A stretch of DNA of 64,000 nucleotides from Deltaproteobacteria bacterium (GTDB lineage: Bacteria; Desulfobacterota; DSM-4660; Desulfatiglandales; Desulfatiglandaceae). The stretch's first letter is position 1. Each line of letters starts with the position of its first letter. Made by a program: the position numbers and the translations under genes. The notes under the pieces are model-generated. The model did no database searches, was not told where the DNA came from, and saw nothing but the letters and a program-made list of their open reading frames with translations. This document shows positions 50,964 through 59,415 of this stretch, in pieces. The stretch covers positions 152,401-216,400 of the forward strand of contig JAIPDI010000002.1 of assembly GCA_021737785.1 (NCBI GenBank), read 5' to 3'.

Positions 50964-51935
50964 ATGCGCATCCAATGCGAAAACTGCCGCACCATATTCA
51001 ATCTTGACGAAACCCTCTTAAACCAGGGCGGCTCAAGAGTCAGGTGCTCGCTCTGTGGCCGTATCTTCATGGCATACCCGCCTGCGCGCGAAGAGGAGGA
51101 TATGGCTGAAAACGTCCTTGTCACCGCCCCCCCGCCTGAAATGGAGGCCATCGATCAACTGATACTGGTCGGTAATGAAGAAGCGCCCCGTGACGTTCTG
51201 GGAAGAGATGAGGACTTTGAGCAAGACCTTGCGAGTGTCTATAGGGACATCGGCGAACCCGGTCCCGATGCAGAGAGAAGAGAGACTGGGGCGTTCGAAG
51301 AGACAGCAGACGACAGAACAACAGGGAGGGGACGAGAGAGCGCCCCACAGGATAAGGAGATTGAGCCCCTGGGGAAGGCAGGTTCCCAAAAGAAGCCCAA
51401 AAAAGGGGGGCTGCGTACCGTTCTTCTGGCGATTCTCCTTGCGCTTCTGGTTGGGGTCGCTGCCGTTACCTACTGGAAGCCGGAGTGGGTTCAGCCTTAT
51501 GTCTCCCTTTTGAAACCCCCTGAAAAGGAGAAACCGGCTGACGCAGGGGTCCGACTCCTCCAGTTTGAATCCGTAGCCGGTTCCTTCGTCGATTCTGAGA
51601 AGAGTGGGCAATTGTTCGTGATTCGCGGAATGGTTAAAAACCAGTATCCAAAGCCCAGGAGTTACCTCCTGATCAAAGGGAGCATCCTTGACAACAAGGG
51701 GAAAGTGGTTGAAAGCAGGGTCGCTTACGCCGGGAATACATTTACAGAGGAGGAGTTGAAAGCCCTCCCCATGGAAGAGGTTCTGAAGGCCCTTCAGAAT
51801 CGCGACGGCATGGCCAGGCAGAACGTCAATGTTTCCTCTGGCGCGACCATCCCCTTCATAATCGTATTTGACAATCTATCCGATAACTTGAGTGAATTCG
51901 CAGTGGAGGCGGTCAGTTCGTCTCCAGGAAATTAG
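50964..51935 (+). CDS. Zinc-ribbon (MJ0042-type) membrane protein with DUF3426 domain
   Basis: The protein (323 residues from ATG 50964, GGAGG 5 bases upstream) begins MRIQCENCRTIFNLDETLL and VRCSLCGRIFMAY, the CxxC...CxxC MJ0042 zinc ribbon. An acidic linker leads to one transmembrane helix (TVLLAILLALLVGVAAVTYW), then a DUF3426 beta-sandwich (FVIRGMVKNQYPKPRSYLLI, RVAYAGNTFTEEELKALP). The first domain is cytoplasmic and the last is outside. DUF3426 proteins of delta-type bacteria are common; role unknown. It lies close after hpt, same strand, 78 bases apart. Confidence 0.78.
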   Translation: MRIQCENCRTIFNLDETLLNQGGSRVRCSLCGRIFMAYPPAREEEDMAENVLVTAPPPEMEAIDQLILVGNEEAPRDVLGRDEDFEQDLASVYRDIGEPGPDAERRETGAFEETADDRTTGRGRESAPQDKEIEPLGKAGSQKKPKKGGLRTVLLAILLALLVGVAAVTYWKPEWVQPYVSLLKPPEKEKPADAGVRLLQFESVAGSFVDSEKSGQLFVIRGMVKNQYPKPRSYLLIKGSILDNKGKVVESRVAYAGNTFTEEELKALPMEEVLKALQNRDGMARQNVNVSSGATIPFIIVFDNLSDNLSEFAVEAVSSSPGN

Positions 51936-52001
51936 GGACGATCACCGACCCGTAAATCCGGGCAGGCAGGAAATGGCGTGGGGCAGCGGTTGCAGGGGGC
52001 T

Positions 52002-52805
52002 TCACCCAGAAAGAGCGGTTGACCTGTAGATCTCCTGTGCCCTCTCGAGTGCCTCCAGATCATCCACCCCCATCACCTCCTCCTCATCCTCTGCAACAAT
52101 GTATCCGGTCGAGAGACCGTCTTCCTGCATAAACTCAACAAGGTCTGTAATGAAATACTCCCTGACCTCTTTCAGCCTGCCGTCCACCTCCTTGTGCACC
52201 ACGTGGGGCCTCGAGGCAAGGACAGGAAGGTAATGGAGCATGGCCTCCCTTGTAACGGCATAGATCCCTGAATTGCAGATGCGAAGCGCCTCTTTTCGTT
52301 CTTCGGGAAAGTCGTGCCAGTATTTCCATTCGATGATCCGGAGGACCTGATCGCCTGCTGTCTCCAGGACCCCGTATTGTTTCCGTGATCCCGGCCTGAA
52401 ACCGAGGACAACCAGGGCGTGGTTTGTCAGACGTCCTATCATCTTCATATAGGTGGCTGTCCTGACAAAGGGGACATCCCCCATCGTGATAATGATCCTC
52501 TCAGCGCTTTGGGCCTTAAGGAAATCCTCGGCCGCGAGGAGGGCCCCGCCGGTGCCGTTAAGCTCCAGCTGCTCCCGGTATATCACGCCGAGGTCTCTGG
52601 TGGCGGCCATCACCGCTTCTTTTGCGTGGTGCACAATAACGGCCCTGGGACCGGGAGGAAGATGGGTCAGTATGTGCAATAGGATGGGGAGTCTACCTTC
52701 AAAACGGTTTTTTCCGGGGACCAGGGGAAGGAGGGTCTTATTGCCGGCATATCCCTTCATGCGACTTCCTCTTCCCGCTGCCAGGATCACGGAGCCTGTT
52801 TTCAT
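52002..52805 (-). CDS. Nucleotidyltransferase (GlmU N-terminal-like)
   Basis: The 267-residue protein has the signature VILAAGRGSRMKGYAGNKTL of NTP-transferase sugar nucleotidyltransferases (GxGxRM...K), then a middle TMGDVPFV (the metal-binding Asp), and a C-terminal helical part. It would activate a sugar phosphate as NDP-sugar. There is no hexapeptide-repeat acetyltransferase domain. ATG 52805 is used because the frame upstream shows no homology. It lies just downstream of the HpnB-like glycosyltransferase gene and on its strand, so it may supply the donor sugar. Confidence 0.85.
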   Translation of the reverse strand: MKTGSVILAAGRGSRMKGYAGNKTLLPLVPGKNRFEGRLPILLHILTHLPPGPRAVIVHHAKEAVMAATRDLGVIYREQLELNGTGGALLAAEDFLKAQSAERIIITMGDVPFVRTATYMKMIGRLTNHALVVLGFRPGSRKQYGVLETAGDQVLRIIEWKYWHDFPEERKEALRICNSGIYAVTREAMLHYLPVLASRPHVVHKEVDGRLKEVREYFITDLVEFMQEDGLSTGYIVAEDEEEVMGVDDLEALERAQEIYRSTALSG

Positions 52806-52867
52806 TTGGGAACCCCTTTTCGTATCACTCTGGTTTTTGATATAAAGTCCATGTTCGAAAGGGGGTC

Positions 52868-53992
52868 TCAGGCCCGGATGGACCCATAGGACCTGCCCTT
52901 CCAGATCGACCCTTTCCCCTGCCAGAAACGGATGGCCGATGTCCAGGTCATGGCCAGATAGCCCATCGCGATCACTGGAAGAAGCAGTGCCCATCCCGCG
53001 GACCGGTGGTAAAACCTCAAGGTCGGCAGATAGCTCAAGACCATAGCGGCAAGGGCGAATCCGCAAATGACCCTCGACAGTATGGACGGGGAAAACATCC
53101 CTGCAATCGGGAACCAGAATACCGCGATCATCATCACGGTACACAATAAAAGAAGCAGCAGTGAATACCGAAGCTGATGAAATGCGGTCCTCGCCACCAT
53201 ATCCCAGATGCTCCTGAGATGTTCATAGGGCCGGAGACTCTGTACTGAGTGGGAAAGGCCGATCCAGGTCCTGCCGCCGGAGGACTTGATCTGTCTGGCA
53301 AGGGCGCAGTCATCGATCAATTCATGTCGCACGCCCCTGAAACCGCCTGACGCGGGCAGTGCTTGTGTCTTTAGAAGGATACACCCACCCGCGGCCGCAG
53401 CCACCCACGGGAATGTGGAATTGGAAAGGCGGAAAGGATACAGCATCTTGAAGAAATAGATAAAGGCGGGCATGAACGCCCGCTCCCAGAATCCGTCCAT
53501 GCGCAGGGCCGCCATCAGGGAAGCCAGCTGGAGATCGCCCTGCTGCAGCTTCCTTCGAAGGGCCCGGATAATCCCCGGGCTGAGCCGGATATCCGCATCC
53601 AACAGGAGGAGGAGGTCGGTATGGACATGCCGGAAGCCCTGTTCAAGGGCCCACAGTTTGCCGCTCCAGCCCTCTGGAGGAGGTTCTCCCGGAATGAGGC
53701 GAAGAGACTTCATATCAACGGATTCAGCGGCCAGGGCAGTTCCATCTGTGGAGCGGTCGTCCACCAGGATGACCGGGATAAGCTCACCCTGGGCCTTGAC
53801 CCCTTCCAGCGTGGGTTTAATGACGCCGGCTTCATTTCTGGCAGGGATGAGGACCGTTATATCGCTCAGGTCCTCCCCGCCTGGATCAGCGGGAGCATCC
53901 AATGCCTCGGATGTGGCCCAGGGGCGCCATGGCAGGAGGAGGATGACGGTCCAGACACAGGCGCTGACAATGGCCAGGTAGTTTAAGTCCAT
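52868..53992 (-). CDS. HpnB-like glycosyltransferase (GT2, membrane)
   Basis: The 374-residue protein has an N-terminal membrane segment (LAIVSACVWTVILLLPWRP), a GT2 catalytic domain (VLIPARNEAGVIKPTLEGVK, LVDDRSTDGTALAAES, DADIRLSPGIIRAL, the DxD-type motif, and DDCALARQIKSSGG), and three or more helices at the end. PEGWSGKLWALEQG and the following pattern match the hopanoid-associated glycosyltransferase HpnB. Hopanoids are not proven here, since no squalene cyclase is visible in the window. It clusters with the nucleotidyltransferase, another GT2 enzyme and IspH-UbiA. Confidence 0.82.
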   Translation of the reverse strand: MDLNYLAIVSACVWTVILLLPWRPWATSEALDAPADPGGEDLSDITVLIPARNEAGVIKPTLEGVKAQGELIPVILVDDRSTDGTALAAESVDMKSLRLIPGEPPPEGWSGKLWALEQGFRHVHTDLLLLLDADIRLSPGIIRALRRKLQQGDLQLASLMAALRMDGFWERAFMPAFIYFFKMLYPFRLSNSTFPWVAAAAGGCILLKTQALPASGGFRGVRHELIDDCALARQIKSSGGRTWIGLSHSVQSLRPYEHLRSIWDMVARTAFHQLRYSLLLLLLCTVMMIAVFWFPIAGMFSPSILSRVICGFALAAMVLSYLPTLRFYHRSAGWALLLPVIAMGYLAMTWTSAIRFWQGKGSIWKGRSYGSIRA

Positions 53993-54122
53993 GATGGATA
54001 CCGGTTGCGCGTTTTGTGCAGCGAAGGAGATATTCCGTATTCAACGGGACGGGTTGATAAGCTCATGGGGGGATGATACCTCAATCGCCCCACAACTTAA
54101 CAGCTTAACCCCGACCATCCCT

Positions 54123-54950
54123 TCACGCTTGGGCCTCTTGCGCCAGTTTGAGATACGCGGCCCCCTCATCCTGTTTCCCCCGCTTGATGCAGCCCTTCCC
54201 GTAAATACGGCATTTCAGAGAAAGCTCCTTCATGGCCGCCTGTTGCTGGTCCCTGTTGAGTATTCCCTCCTCCATCAGCTTCCGAATGGCCTTAATTCTG
54301 AATCTGTCCATCCCCTTGTAGCGGGAAGAGAGTTGATCGGGATGGCCCCCCTCTTTAACGATCAGTCGATCTTCAATCAAGTGAACCGGATGGCGGCAGG
54401 CGATCCTGAGCCAGAGATCATAGTCTTCGCATACAGGGAGATTTTCGTCAAATAGCCCCACATCTTCCATGAGGGAGCGTCGAAGCATCACCGCTGAAGG
54501 ACTGACGAGGCAGAGCCGCAGTGATGGGGCGAAGACGTCTCCGGAAAGTTTCCGATGTCTCCTTTTGGGGTTGGCATATCGACCATTTCTGATCCAGACC
54601 TCCTGGGTCTGAGAGATGGCAGCCTCGGGATGGGTCCTGAAAAAGGCCGTCTGCACTTCTAATTTTCGCGGCAGCCAGTAGTCATCCGAATCGAGGAATG
54701 CAATCCATGGGGCCTCGGATTCCCTGATCCCTCTGTTCCTTGCAGCAGACACCCCGCGATTGTAAGGGAGGGCGATATAGCGAAGACGCCGGCCGAACTG
54801 TCGCAGGACCTCTTCTGTATTATCCTGTGACCCGTCATCCACTACGATGAGTTCATAGTCGGTACAGGTCTGATAAAGAACGGATGCCACGGCCCGGGCC
54901 GTCCTCATGGCCCTGTTGAATGTGGGGATAATAACGCTCACGGATGTCAC
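54123..54950 (-). CDS. GT2-family glycosyltransferase
   Basis: The 275-residue protein (GTG 54950, GTGA overlap with the upstream IspH-UbiA stop) carries VSVIIPTFNRAMRTARAVAS, ELIVVDDGSQDNTEEVLRQF, NRGVSAARNRGIRESEAPWI, AFLDSDDYWLPRKLE (the DxD) and FDENLPVCEDYDLWLRIACR. This is an inverting GT-A enzyme that transfers a sugar to lipid or polysaccharide. No membrane segment is present. The overlap with IspH-UbiA implies coupling. The longer frame start upstream lies within the IspH-UbiA gene and has no homology. Confidence 0.85.
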   Translation of the reverse strand: MTSVSVIIPTFNRAMRTARAVASVLYQTCTDYELIVVDDGSQDNTEEVLRQFGRRLRYIALPYNRGVSAARNRGIRESEAPWIAFLDSDDYWLPRKLEVQTAFFRTHPEAAISQTQEVWIRNGRYANPKRRHRKLSGDVFAPSLRLCLVSPSAVMLRRSLMEDVGLFDENLPVCEDYDLWLRIACRHPVHLIEDRLIVKEGGHPDQLSSRYKGMDRFRIKAIRKLMEEGILNRDQQQAAMKELSLKCRIYGKGCIKRGKQDEGAAYLKLAQEAQA

Positions 54951-56680
54951 CGGAAGATCCCCCACAGGAGGGCCAGAAGACCGGTTAGAAGAAAGTTGCT
55001 CTCCACCAGCGCCTCGAGGGGGATTCCGGGAGGAAGCCACTGTCGTTCATAGGCCAGAAGCGACAGCCAGAGGGTGCAAAGGGGGATGAGCATCAGGTAG
55101 CAGAACATCCCCACCGTGCCAAGGATCGGGCCCACAAGCAAGATAACGGCGGTGATCAGGAGTATGATCCTGAGAAGAATGAGGGTGCGTCTCTCCCCCA
55201 GGGTAATCGGGAGTGTTTCCGTGCCTACCATGAGATCTCCCTGCACCTGCAGTAGGCTGAAAAAGATGGCCCTGGCGTAACTCCAGGTAAAGATAACCAG
55301 CCCCGTCAGGATGGCGGCGGGCACATTCACGCTTTGGGTCTCAATCACCGGGAGGAGGGTAATCACCGCTGTCCAGGCAAGGGCCTCGGAGAGGCTTCTG
55401 GAGCCGGGGATATCCTTGATCTTGCTGTAACGGGACCTGTTGCGCATCTGCTCCGGTACGACAGGGACACTGTATATGATGCCCAGGACGCTCAATCCGA
55501 TGAGGGCCAGAAAGGTAATCATGCCCACCGTATAAGAAAGCGCCAAGGCCATGGCAAGGGCGGTAATGCCGCTCATATTCAGGAGGACCCTGTGAGTCTT
55601 CAAAAAAGCCGACCTGTCCGGTTCACTGTAGGCACTGGCCCCTTTATCCAGAAAATGGTTGAACACATGCATGGCAAAAATATAGAGAAATGCCAGGAGG
55701 GGGAAGGGGGAGACAGGGTCTCTTCCTGCCATGATGGCAGCGGCATATGCCAGAGAAAACGCCCCCAGCGCCACGAGCAGATTGCTCAACACCATGAACC
55801 TGAAGGCCTGTTTGAGCCGGCGGGTGAGGAAGGTTTCCTTCCGGTCATGAATCGCCTCGATCTCCTGCAGTACATTCCGGATCATCCAATGGGGGGTAGA
55901 TGCCCCCGCTGTCAGGCCGATCACACCCATTTTGGAGAGTTGATCCTTGTCCAGGTCTTGTTCCGTTTCCACGTGAAAGGTAGGGAGGGATTCCTCCTCG
56001 GATATCCGGGCAAGTCGCTGGGTGTTGGCGCTGTGATATCCGCCGACCACCACCACGGCGTCCACCTGTCCTTTAAATGTCCTCACTTCCTGCTGACGCT
56101 CGTGTGTTGCCTCACAGATGGTGTCAAACACCCGAAGATTCGAGAATCGCTTTTTCAAGGCGTCTACGATGTCGTTGAATTTTTCTTCATTCTGAGTGGT
56201 CTGGGCAACGACGAAAGGTCTTTCCATAGAGGGGAGGTCGGCCACCTCTGTCTCGTCCTGAATCACGTGCGCCGGGGTTTTGCTGTAACCCATCAGCCCG
56301 ATCACTTCGGCGTGGTTCTGATCGCCCACAATGATGGACGAATATCCCTTATTGGAGTAATGGCGGATAATCTGCTGCACCCGGGTAACTTTGGGACAGG
56401 TGGCATCGATCACCTTAAGGCCGGTCTGTTCCAGCAGTTCGTGCTTTCGCGGCGGAATGCCGTGAGCCCTGATGATAATGCGGCCGGAGGCAAGGTCCCG
56501 GACGTCATCGGTTGCCCTGACCCCTTTCGACTCCAAAAGATCCAGGACCTGCTGATTGTGGATCAGGGGCCCAAAGGTGAATAAGGGGCCCTCCTTTTTG
56601 TTGGCCTCCGCCATGACGGTCTCCATGGCACGGCGGACACCCATGCAGAACCCCGCTGTCTTTGCCAGTATGACTCTCAT
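54947..56680 (-). CDS. ispH: 4-hydroxy-3-methylbut-2-enyl diphosphate reductase fused to a UbiA-like prenyltransferase domain
   Basis: Residues 1-280 are IspH: Cys12 in GFCMGVRRA, Cys about 96 in DATCPKV and Cys about 193 in FDTICEATHERQQEV bind the [4Fe-4S] cluster; HN, HGIPP and TQNEE motifs of the active site are present. This enzyme makes isopentenyl and dimethylallyl diphosphates, the last step of the MEP pathway. Residues about 295-577 are a separate domain with about eight transmembrane helices and motifs NHFLDKGASAY and YSKIKDIPGSRSLSEALAW, resembling UbiA prenyltransferases (second Asp-rich motif weak). The fusion puts precursor making and prenyl transfer in one chain. It is coupled to DusB by an ATGA overlap and to the GT2 gene by GTGA. 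Confidence 0.9.
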   Translation of the reverse strand: MRVILAKTAGFCMGVRRAMETVMAEANKKEGPLFTFGPLIHNQQVLDLLESKGVRATDDVRDLASGRIIIRAHGIPPRKHELLEQTGLKVIDATCPKVTRVQQIIRHYSNKGYSSIIVGDQNHAEVIGLMGYSKTPAHVIQDETEVADLPSMERPFVVAQTTQNEEKFNDIVDALKKRFSNLRVFDTICEATHERQQEVRTFKGQVDAVVVVGGYHSANTQRLARISEEESLPTFHVETEQDLDKDQLSKMGVIGLTAGASTPHWMIRNVLQEIEAIHDRKETFLTRRLKQAFRFMVLSNLLVALGAFSLAYAAAIMAGRDPVSPFPLLAFLYIFAMHVFNHFLDKGASAYSEPDRSAFLKTHRVLLNMSGITALAMALALSYTVGMITFLALIGLSVLGIIYSVPVVPEQMRNRSRYSKIKDIPGSRSLSEALAWTAVITLLPVIETQSVNVPAAILTGLVIFTWSYARAIFFSLLQVQGDLMVGTETLPITLGERRTLILLRIILLITAVILLVGPILGTVGMFCYLMLIPLCTLWLSLLAYERQWLPPGIPLEALVESNFLLTGLLALLWGIFR

Positions 56681-57717
56681 ATTCCGATGTGTTCCTCGCC
56701 AAAACCGGGGGATGCTACAAGATCCTTCCTCAATATCGGGATCCCGAATGATTCCTTCAATAAGGAGAAATAGTCGTCCATTGCGGCCGTCATCGTAACC
56801 AGATCATGAATACCTGTAAAGGCGCCTCGAAACCGGCTGCTGTAGGGGAGGCCTTTTGTATACCAAAGGAGGAGCCCCCGCATGGCCCTGGCGGCGCTTT
56901 CCTCTCCCATAAGATCGACAAGCAGTCTGAAATGGTCTGAGATGATCTCCCTCCGCTCCACTAATCCGGGGGGCCGCGGGGTCATCCCGTTGTCCAGATC
57001 CAGGATCTCTCTGAAAATCCAGGGATTGCCCATGGCTGCGCGGCCGATCATGACGCCGTCGCATCCGGTCTGTTGCATCATGTCAAGGGCCTGTAAAGGC
57101 GTACACACATCGCCGTTTCCGATGACGGGGATTCCGACCTGGGATTTGACCTCCGAGATAATGTCCCAATCGGCGGTTCCTGAAAATCGCTGGGTCACAA
57201 ATCTCGGGTGGAAGGTGATGGCATCGGCGCCGCAATCCTCAACAAGCCTGGCAATATCCCGTGCAACCGGCTGATCCGGCGACCATCCGGTCCTGGTCTT
57301 TACGGTCAAGGGAACAGGACAGACCGCGCGGACAGCCGACACAATATCCCTCACACGATCGGGCGAACGGAGAAGGGCCCCGCCTGCACCCGTCTTGACC
57401 ACTTTGCGTGCAGGGCAGCCCATGTTGATATCCACCAGATCGACCCCGGCATCGACAACGATTCGGGCGGCCTCAGCCATGACCCGGGGGTCCGAACCGA
57501 ATATCTGGGCCGAAAGAGGCTGTTCCTCCGGATCGCTCTTGAGATACTTGAGAGTCTTTTCCTGCTGTCTGGCGAGACCCATGGCGCTGATCATCTCAGT
57601 GGTGACGAGACCTGCACCCAAGCGCTTGACAATACGACGAAACGGCAGATTGGTAATCCCTGACATGGGTGCCATGATCAGCCGGTTCTTCAGTTTGAGG
57701 GCGCCGATTCGTAACAT
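56677..57717 (-). CDS. dusB: tRNA-dihydrouridine synthase (DusB type)
   Basis: The 346-residue protein has the FMN barrel: LIMAPMSGITNLPFRRIVKR, LVDINMGCPARKVVKTGAGG (the catalytic Cys in NMGCPA), PLTVKTRTGW, DAITFHPRFV and GNGDVCTPLQALDMMQQTGC DGVMIGRAAMGNPWI. It reduces uridine in the tRNA D loop. Start ATG 57717 lacks a clear ribosome site; TTG 57732 is possible. It opens a leftward operon with IspH-UbiA, GT2, HpnB-like and nucleotidyltransferase genes, judged by close spacing and the ATGA overlap. Confidence 0.9.
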   Translation of the reverse strand: MLRIGALKLKNRLIMAPMSGITNLPFRRIVKRLGAGLVTTEMISAMGLARQQEKTLKYLKSDPEEQPLSAQIFGSDPRVMAEAARIVVDAGVDLVDINMGCPARKVVKTGAGGALLRSPDRVRDIVSAVRAVCPVPLTVKTRTGWSPDQPVARDIARLVEDCGADAITFHPRFVTQRFSGTADWDIISEVKSQVGIPVIGNGDVCTPLQALDMMQQTGCDGVMIGRAAMGNPWIFREILDLDNGMTPRPPGLVERREIISDHFRLLVDLMGEESAARAMRGLLLWYTKGLPYSSRFRGAFTGIHDLVTMTAAMDDYFSLLKESFGIPILRKDLVASPGFGEEHIGI

Positions 57718-57805
57718 GGTGAGATTGTCCAATGCAAAAAGGTTCAGCGGTTCAGGAATTCAGAAGATTTGGCCCGAATGCATATTCACCGCTGCATAAA
57801 ATAGA

Positions 57806-57838
57806 GATAGGGGCCGAGCCCTTGGCCCGACCCCTATC
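57806..57838 (-). terminator. Intrinsic terminator of the vWA-OmpA lipoprotein gene
   Basis: On the minus strand a long GC-rich stem (arms GATAGGGGTCGGGC and GCTCGGCCCCTATC) is followed by TCTCTATTTTAT. It stands between the lipoprotein gene and the DusB operon and ends the former. Confidence 0.75.
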
Positions 57839-57874
57839 CATACAGCGCTTCACAGCGCAGTTTCTGCCGCACCC

Positions 57875-59062
57875 CTATGGGACAGGCACAATTTGGACCC
57901 TCCGGTTCAAGGCCCGTCCTTCTGCCGTCTCGTTGGTGGCGATCGGTTGTGAGAACCCGAATCCTTCCGCGGAAAGTCGGTTTTTGCCAACGCCCTTCCG
58001 GACCAGATAGTCTACCACGGCATTGGCCCTTCTCATGGATAGCTTCAGGTTATAGGCTTCAGTACCGATGCTGTCCGTATGCCCTTCGATCTGCGCCCTG
58101 AGGCCCGGATTGTTTTGGAATACCACAGCAACTTCATCTAACAGGTGGGAGAATTGCGGTTTAATGTTGTACTTGTCAAAATCAAACAGCACATTGTCAA
58201 TGACCCAGCATCCGTCCGCGTTGACCTTTGCGCCTTTGGGGGTTCCCGGGCACTTATCCAAATTGTCGGGAACACCGTCGCCGTCGGAATCCAGAATGAC
58301 GACCTTTTCCACGACTACCGGTGCGGGTTTGGGCGGGGCCTTTTTCAGAAAAACCCTTGTCACGAAATCGGCCATCCCCGCAGGGGACGCGATCTGGTCC
58401 CCGGTGACATAGGTTCCGCACTGACCTGTCTGCGCCACATGTTCAAGAAGTGCCTTGCCGTCGGGATTGTCGCCTATCTGCACGGGATAGATGCAAAGCC
58501 GGTTTCCGTAATGCGCTTTCAAATCTGCCGCCGACTTTTTAACGGCATCATAAAGCATGAAATCTTTGTTGGCATCGGTGAAGACGATTACCGCGATATC
58601 GCCCTGAGCCGATTTAAAGTCCTGGGCCGTCGCATCAAAGGCCTGATTCAGCGGGCTGTCGCCCACACTGTAGCCGACCTTGTTTAACCCTGCGTCAAGG
58701 GCGCTCTTTTCATACGGGGCCGGGCCCCAATAAAGTTTGGTCAGCTCATTATCAAAAAGGGCTGTCCTGCCAAAAATCCTGAGTGCTCCGGTCATCTTGA
58801 GATCCGGAATGGAGTGATTCATCCAAGCCGCCAGACGTTTTGCAGTATCCAGTTTCTTCTCCCCTTTGTAGAGGTCGCCCATGGATCCTGATTTGTCTAA
58901 AATGACGACGAAGTTGTCAACCTTTTTTACATAGTCCCCTGATTGGAGCATCGGGTTGAGATTTTGAGGGGTAAACGTGGGAACCTCTTTTGGGGCGGCG
59001 CAACTGAAAAGCAACAAGGCCCCGGCCACACACAGAAACACCTTAAGAACATTTTTTGTCAT
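57875..59062 (-). CDS. Lipoprotein with von Willebrand A domain and OmpA C-terminal domain
   Basis: The 395-residue protein has a lipobox (LLLFSCAAP, Cys about 21), so it is anchored to the outer membrane. A vWA domain follows, with the MIDAS start NFVVILDKSGSMGD. Then a thrombospondin type 3-like Ca2+ loop (DSDGDGVPDNLDKCPGTP) links to an OmpA C-terminal peptidoglycan-binding domain with LFDFDKYNIK and GHTDSIGTEAYNLKLSMRRA. It ties a metal-dependent adhesion domain to the cell wall. ATG 59062 has AAGGAGG about 8 bases upstream. A perfect consensus promoter lies 212 bases upstream. Confidence 0.9.
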   Translation of the reverse strand: MTKNVLKVFLCVAGALLLFSCAAPKEVPTFTPQNLNPMLQSGDYVKKVDNFVVILDKSGSMGDLYKGEKKLDTAKRLAAWMNHSIPDLKMTGALRIFGRTALFDNELTKLYWGPAPYEKSALDAGLNKVGYSVGDSPLNQAFDATAQDFKSAQGDIAVIVFTDANKDFMLYDAVKKSAADLKAHYGNRLCIYPVQIGDNPDGKALLEHVAQTGQCGTYVTGDQIASPAGMADFVTRVFLKKAPPKPAPVVVEKVVILDSDGDGVPDNLDKCPGTPKGAKVNADGCWVIDNVLFDFDKYNIKPQFSHLLDEVAVVFQNNPGLRAQIEGHTDSIGTEAYNLKLSMRRANAVVDYLVRKGVGKNRLSAEGFGFSQPIATNETAEGRALNRRVQIVPVP

Positions 59063-59415
59063 ACTCTTTCCTCCTTTCAAATTTAACACTATTTATTTTA
59101 CCTCAATCTTCCAAGGTATCGCCTCTCGAATACCTCGGTTCCAGCCCAATACAATCGTGTTCAAAAAAGGAGGCAGATCGCAACTTCTGCAAAGACCGTC
59201 TGACTTCGCGTTCCGCCCGATATCATAGAGAAAACAAAATTCCTTAGATTATATTAAATATATTAATTCTCAGATTATAAGAGTGAAAGATCTGATTGTC
59301 AATGGATCGCATTGGAAAGTGACGACAACACATTAAAAACGCTTCTCCCATTCTCTCTTGTGACCTGCGCACCTGTCCAAAGCGATTTTCCGAGCCTCAA
59401 GGAGGCCTCTCTGCG
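59063..59415. other. Leader and promoter region of the vWA-OmpA gene
   Basis: The region holds the promoter at 59274-59302 and a 200-base leader with an AT-rich tract (TTATATTAAATATATTAATT) and a GGTAT/ATACC inverted pair near 59113-59132. No protein gene is supported. Confidence 0.5.
59274..59302 (-). promoter_or_regulatory. Perfect consensus sigma-70 promoter
   Basis: Minus strand: TTGACA, 17-base spacer, TATAAT. It points to the vWA-OmpA lipoprotein gene, with start near 59267 and a leader of about 205 bases. Confidence 0.85.
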
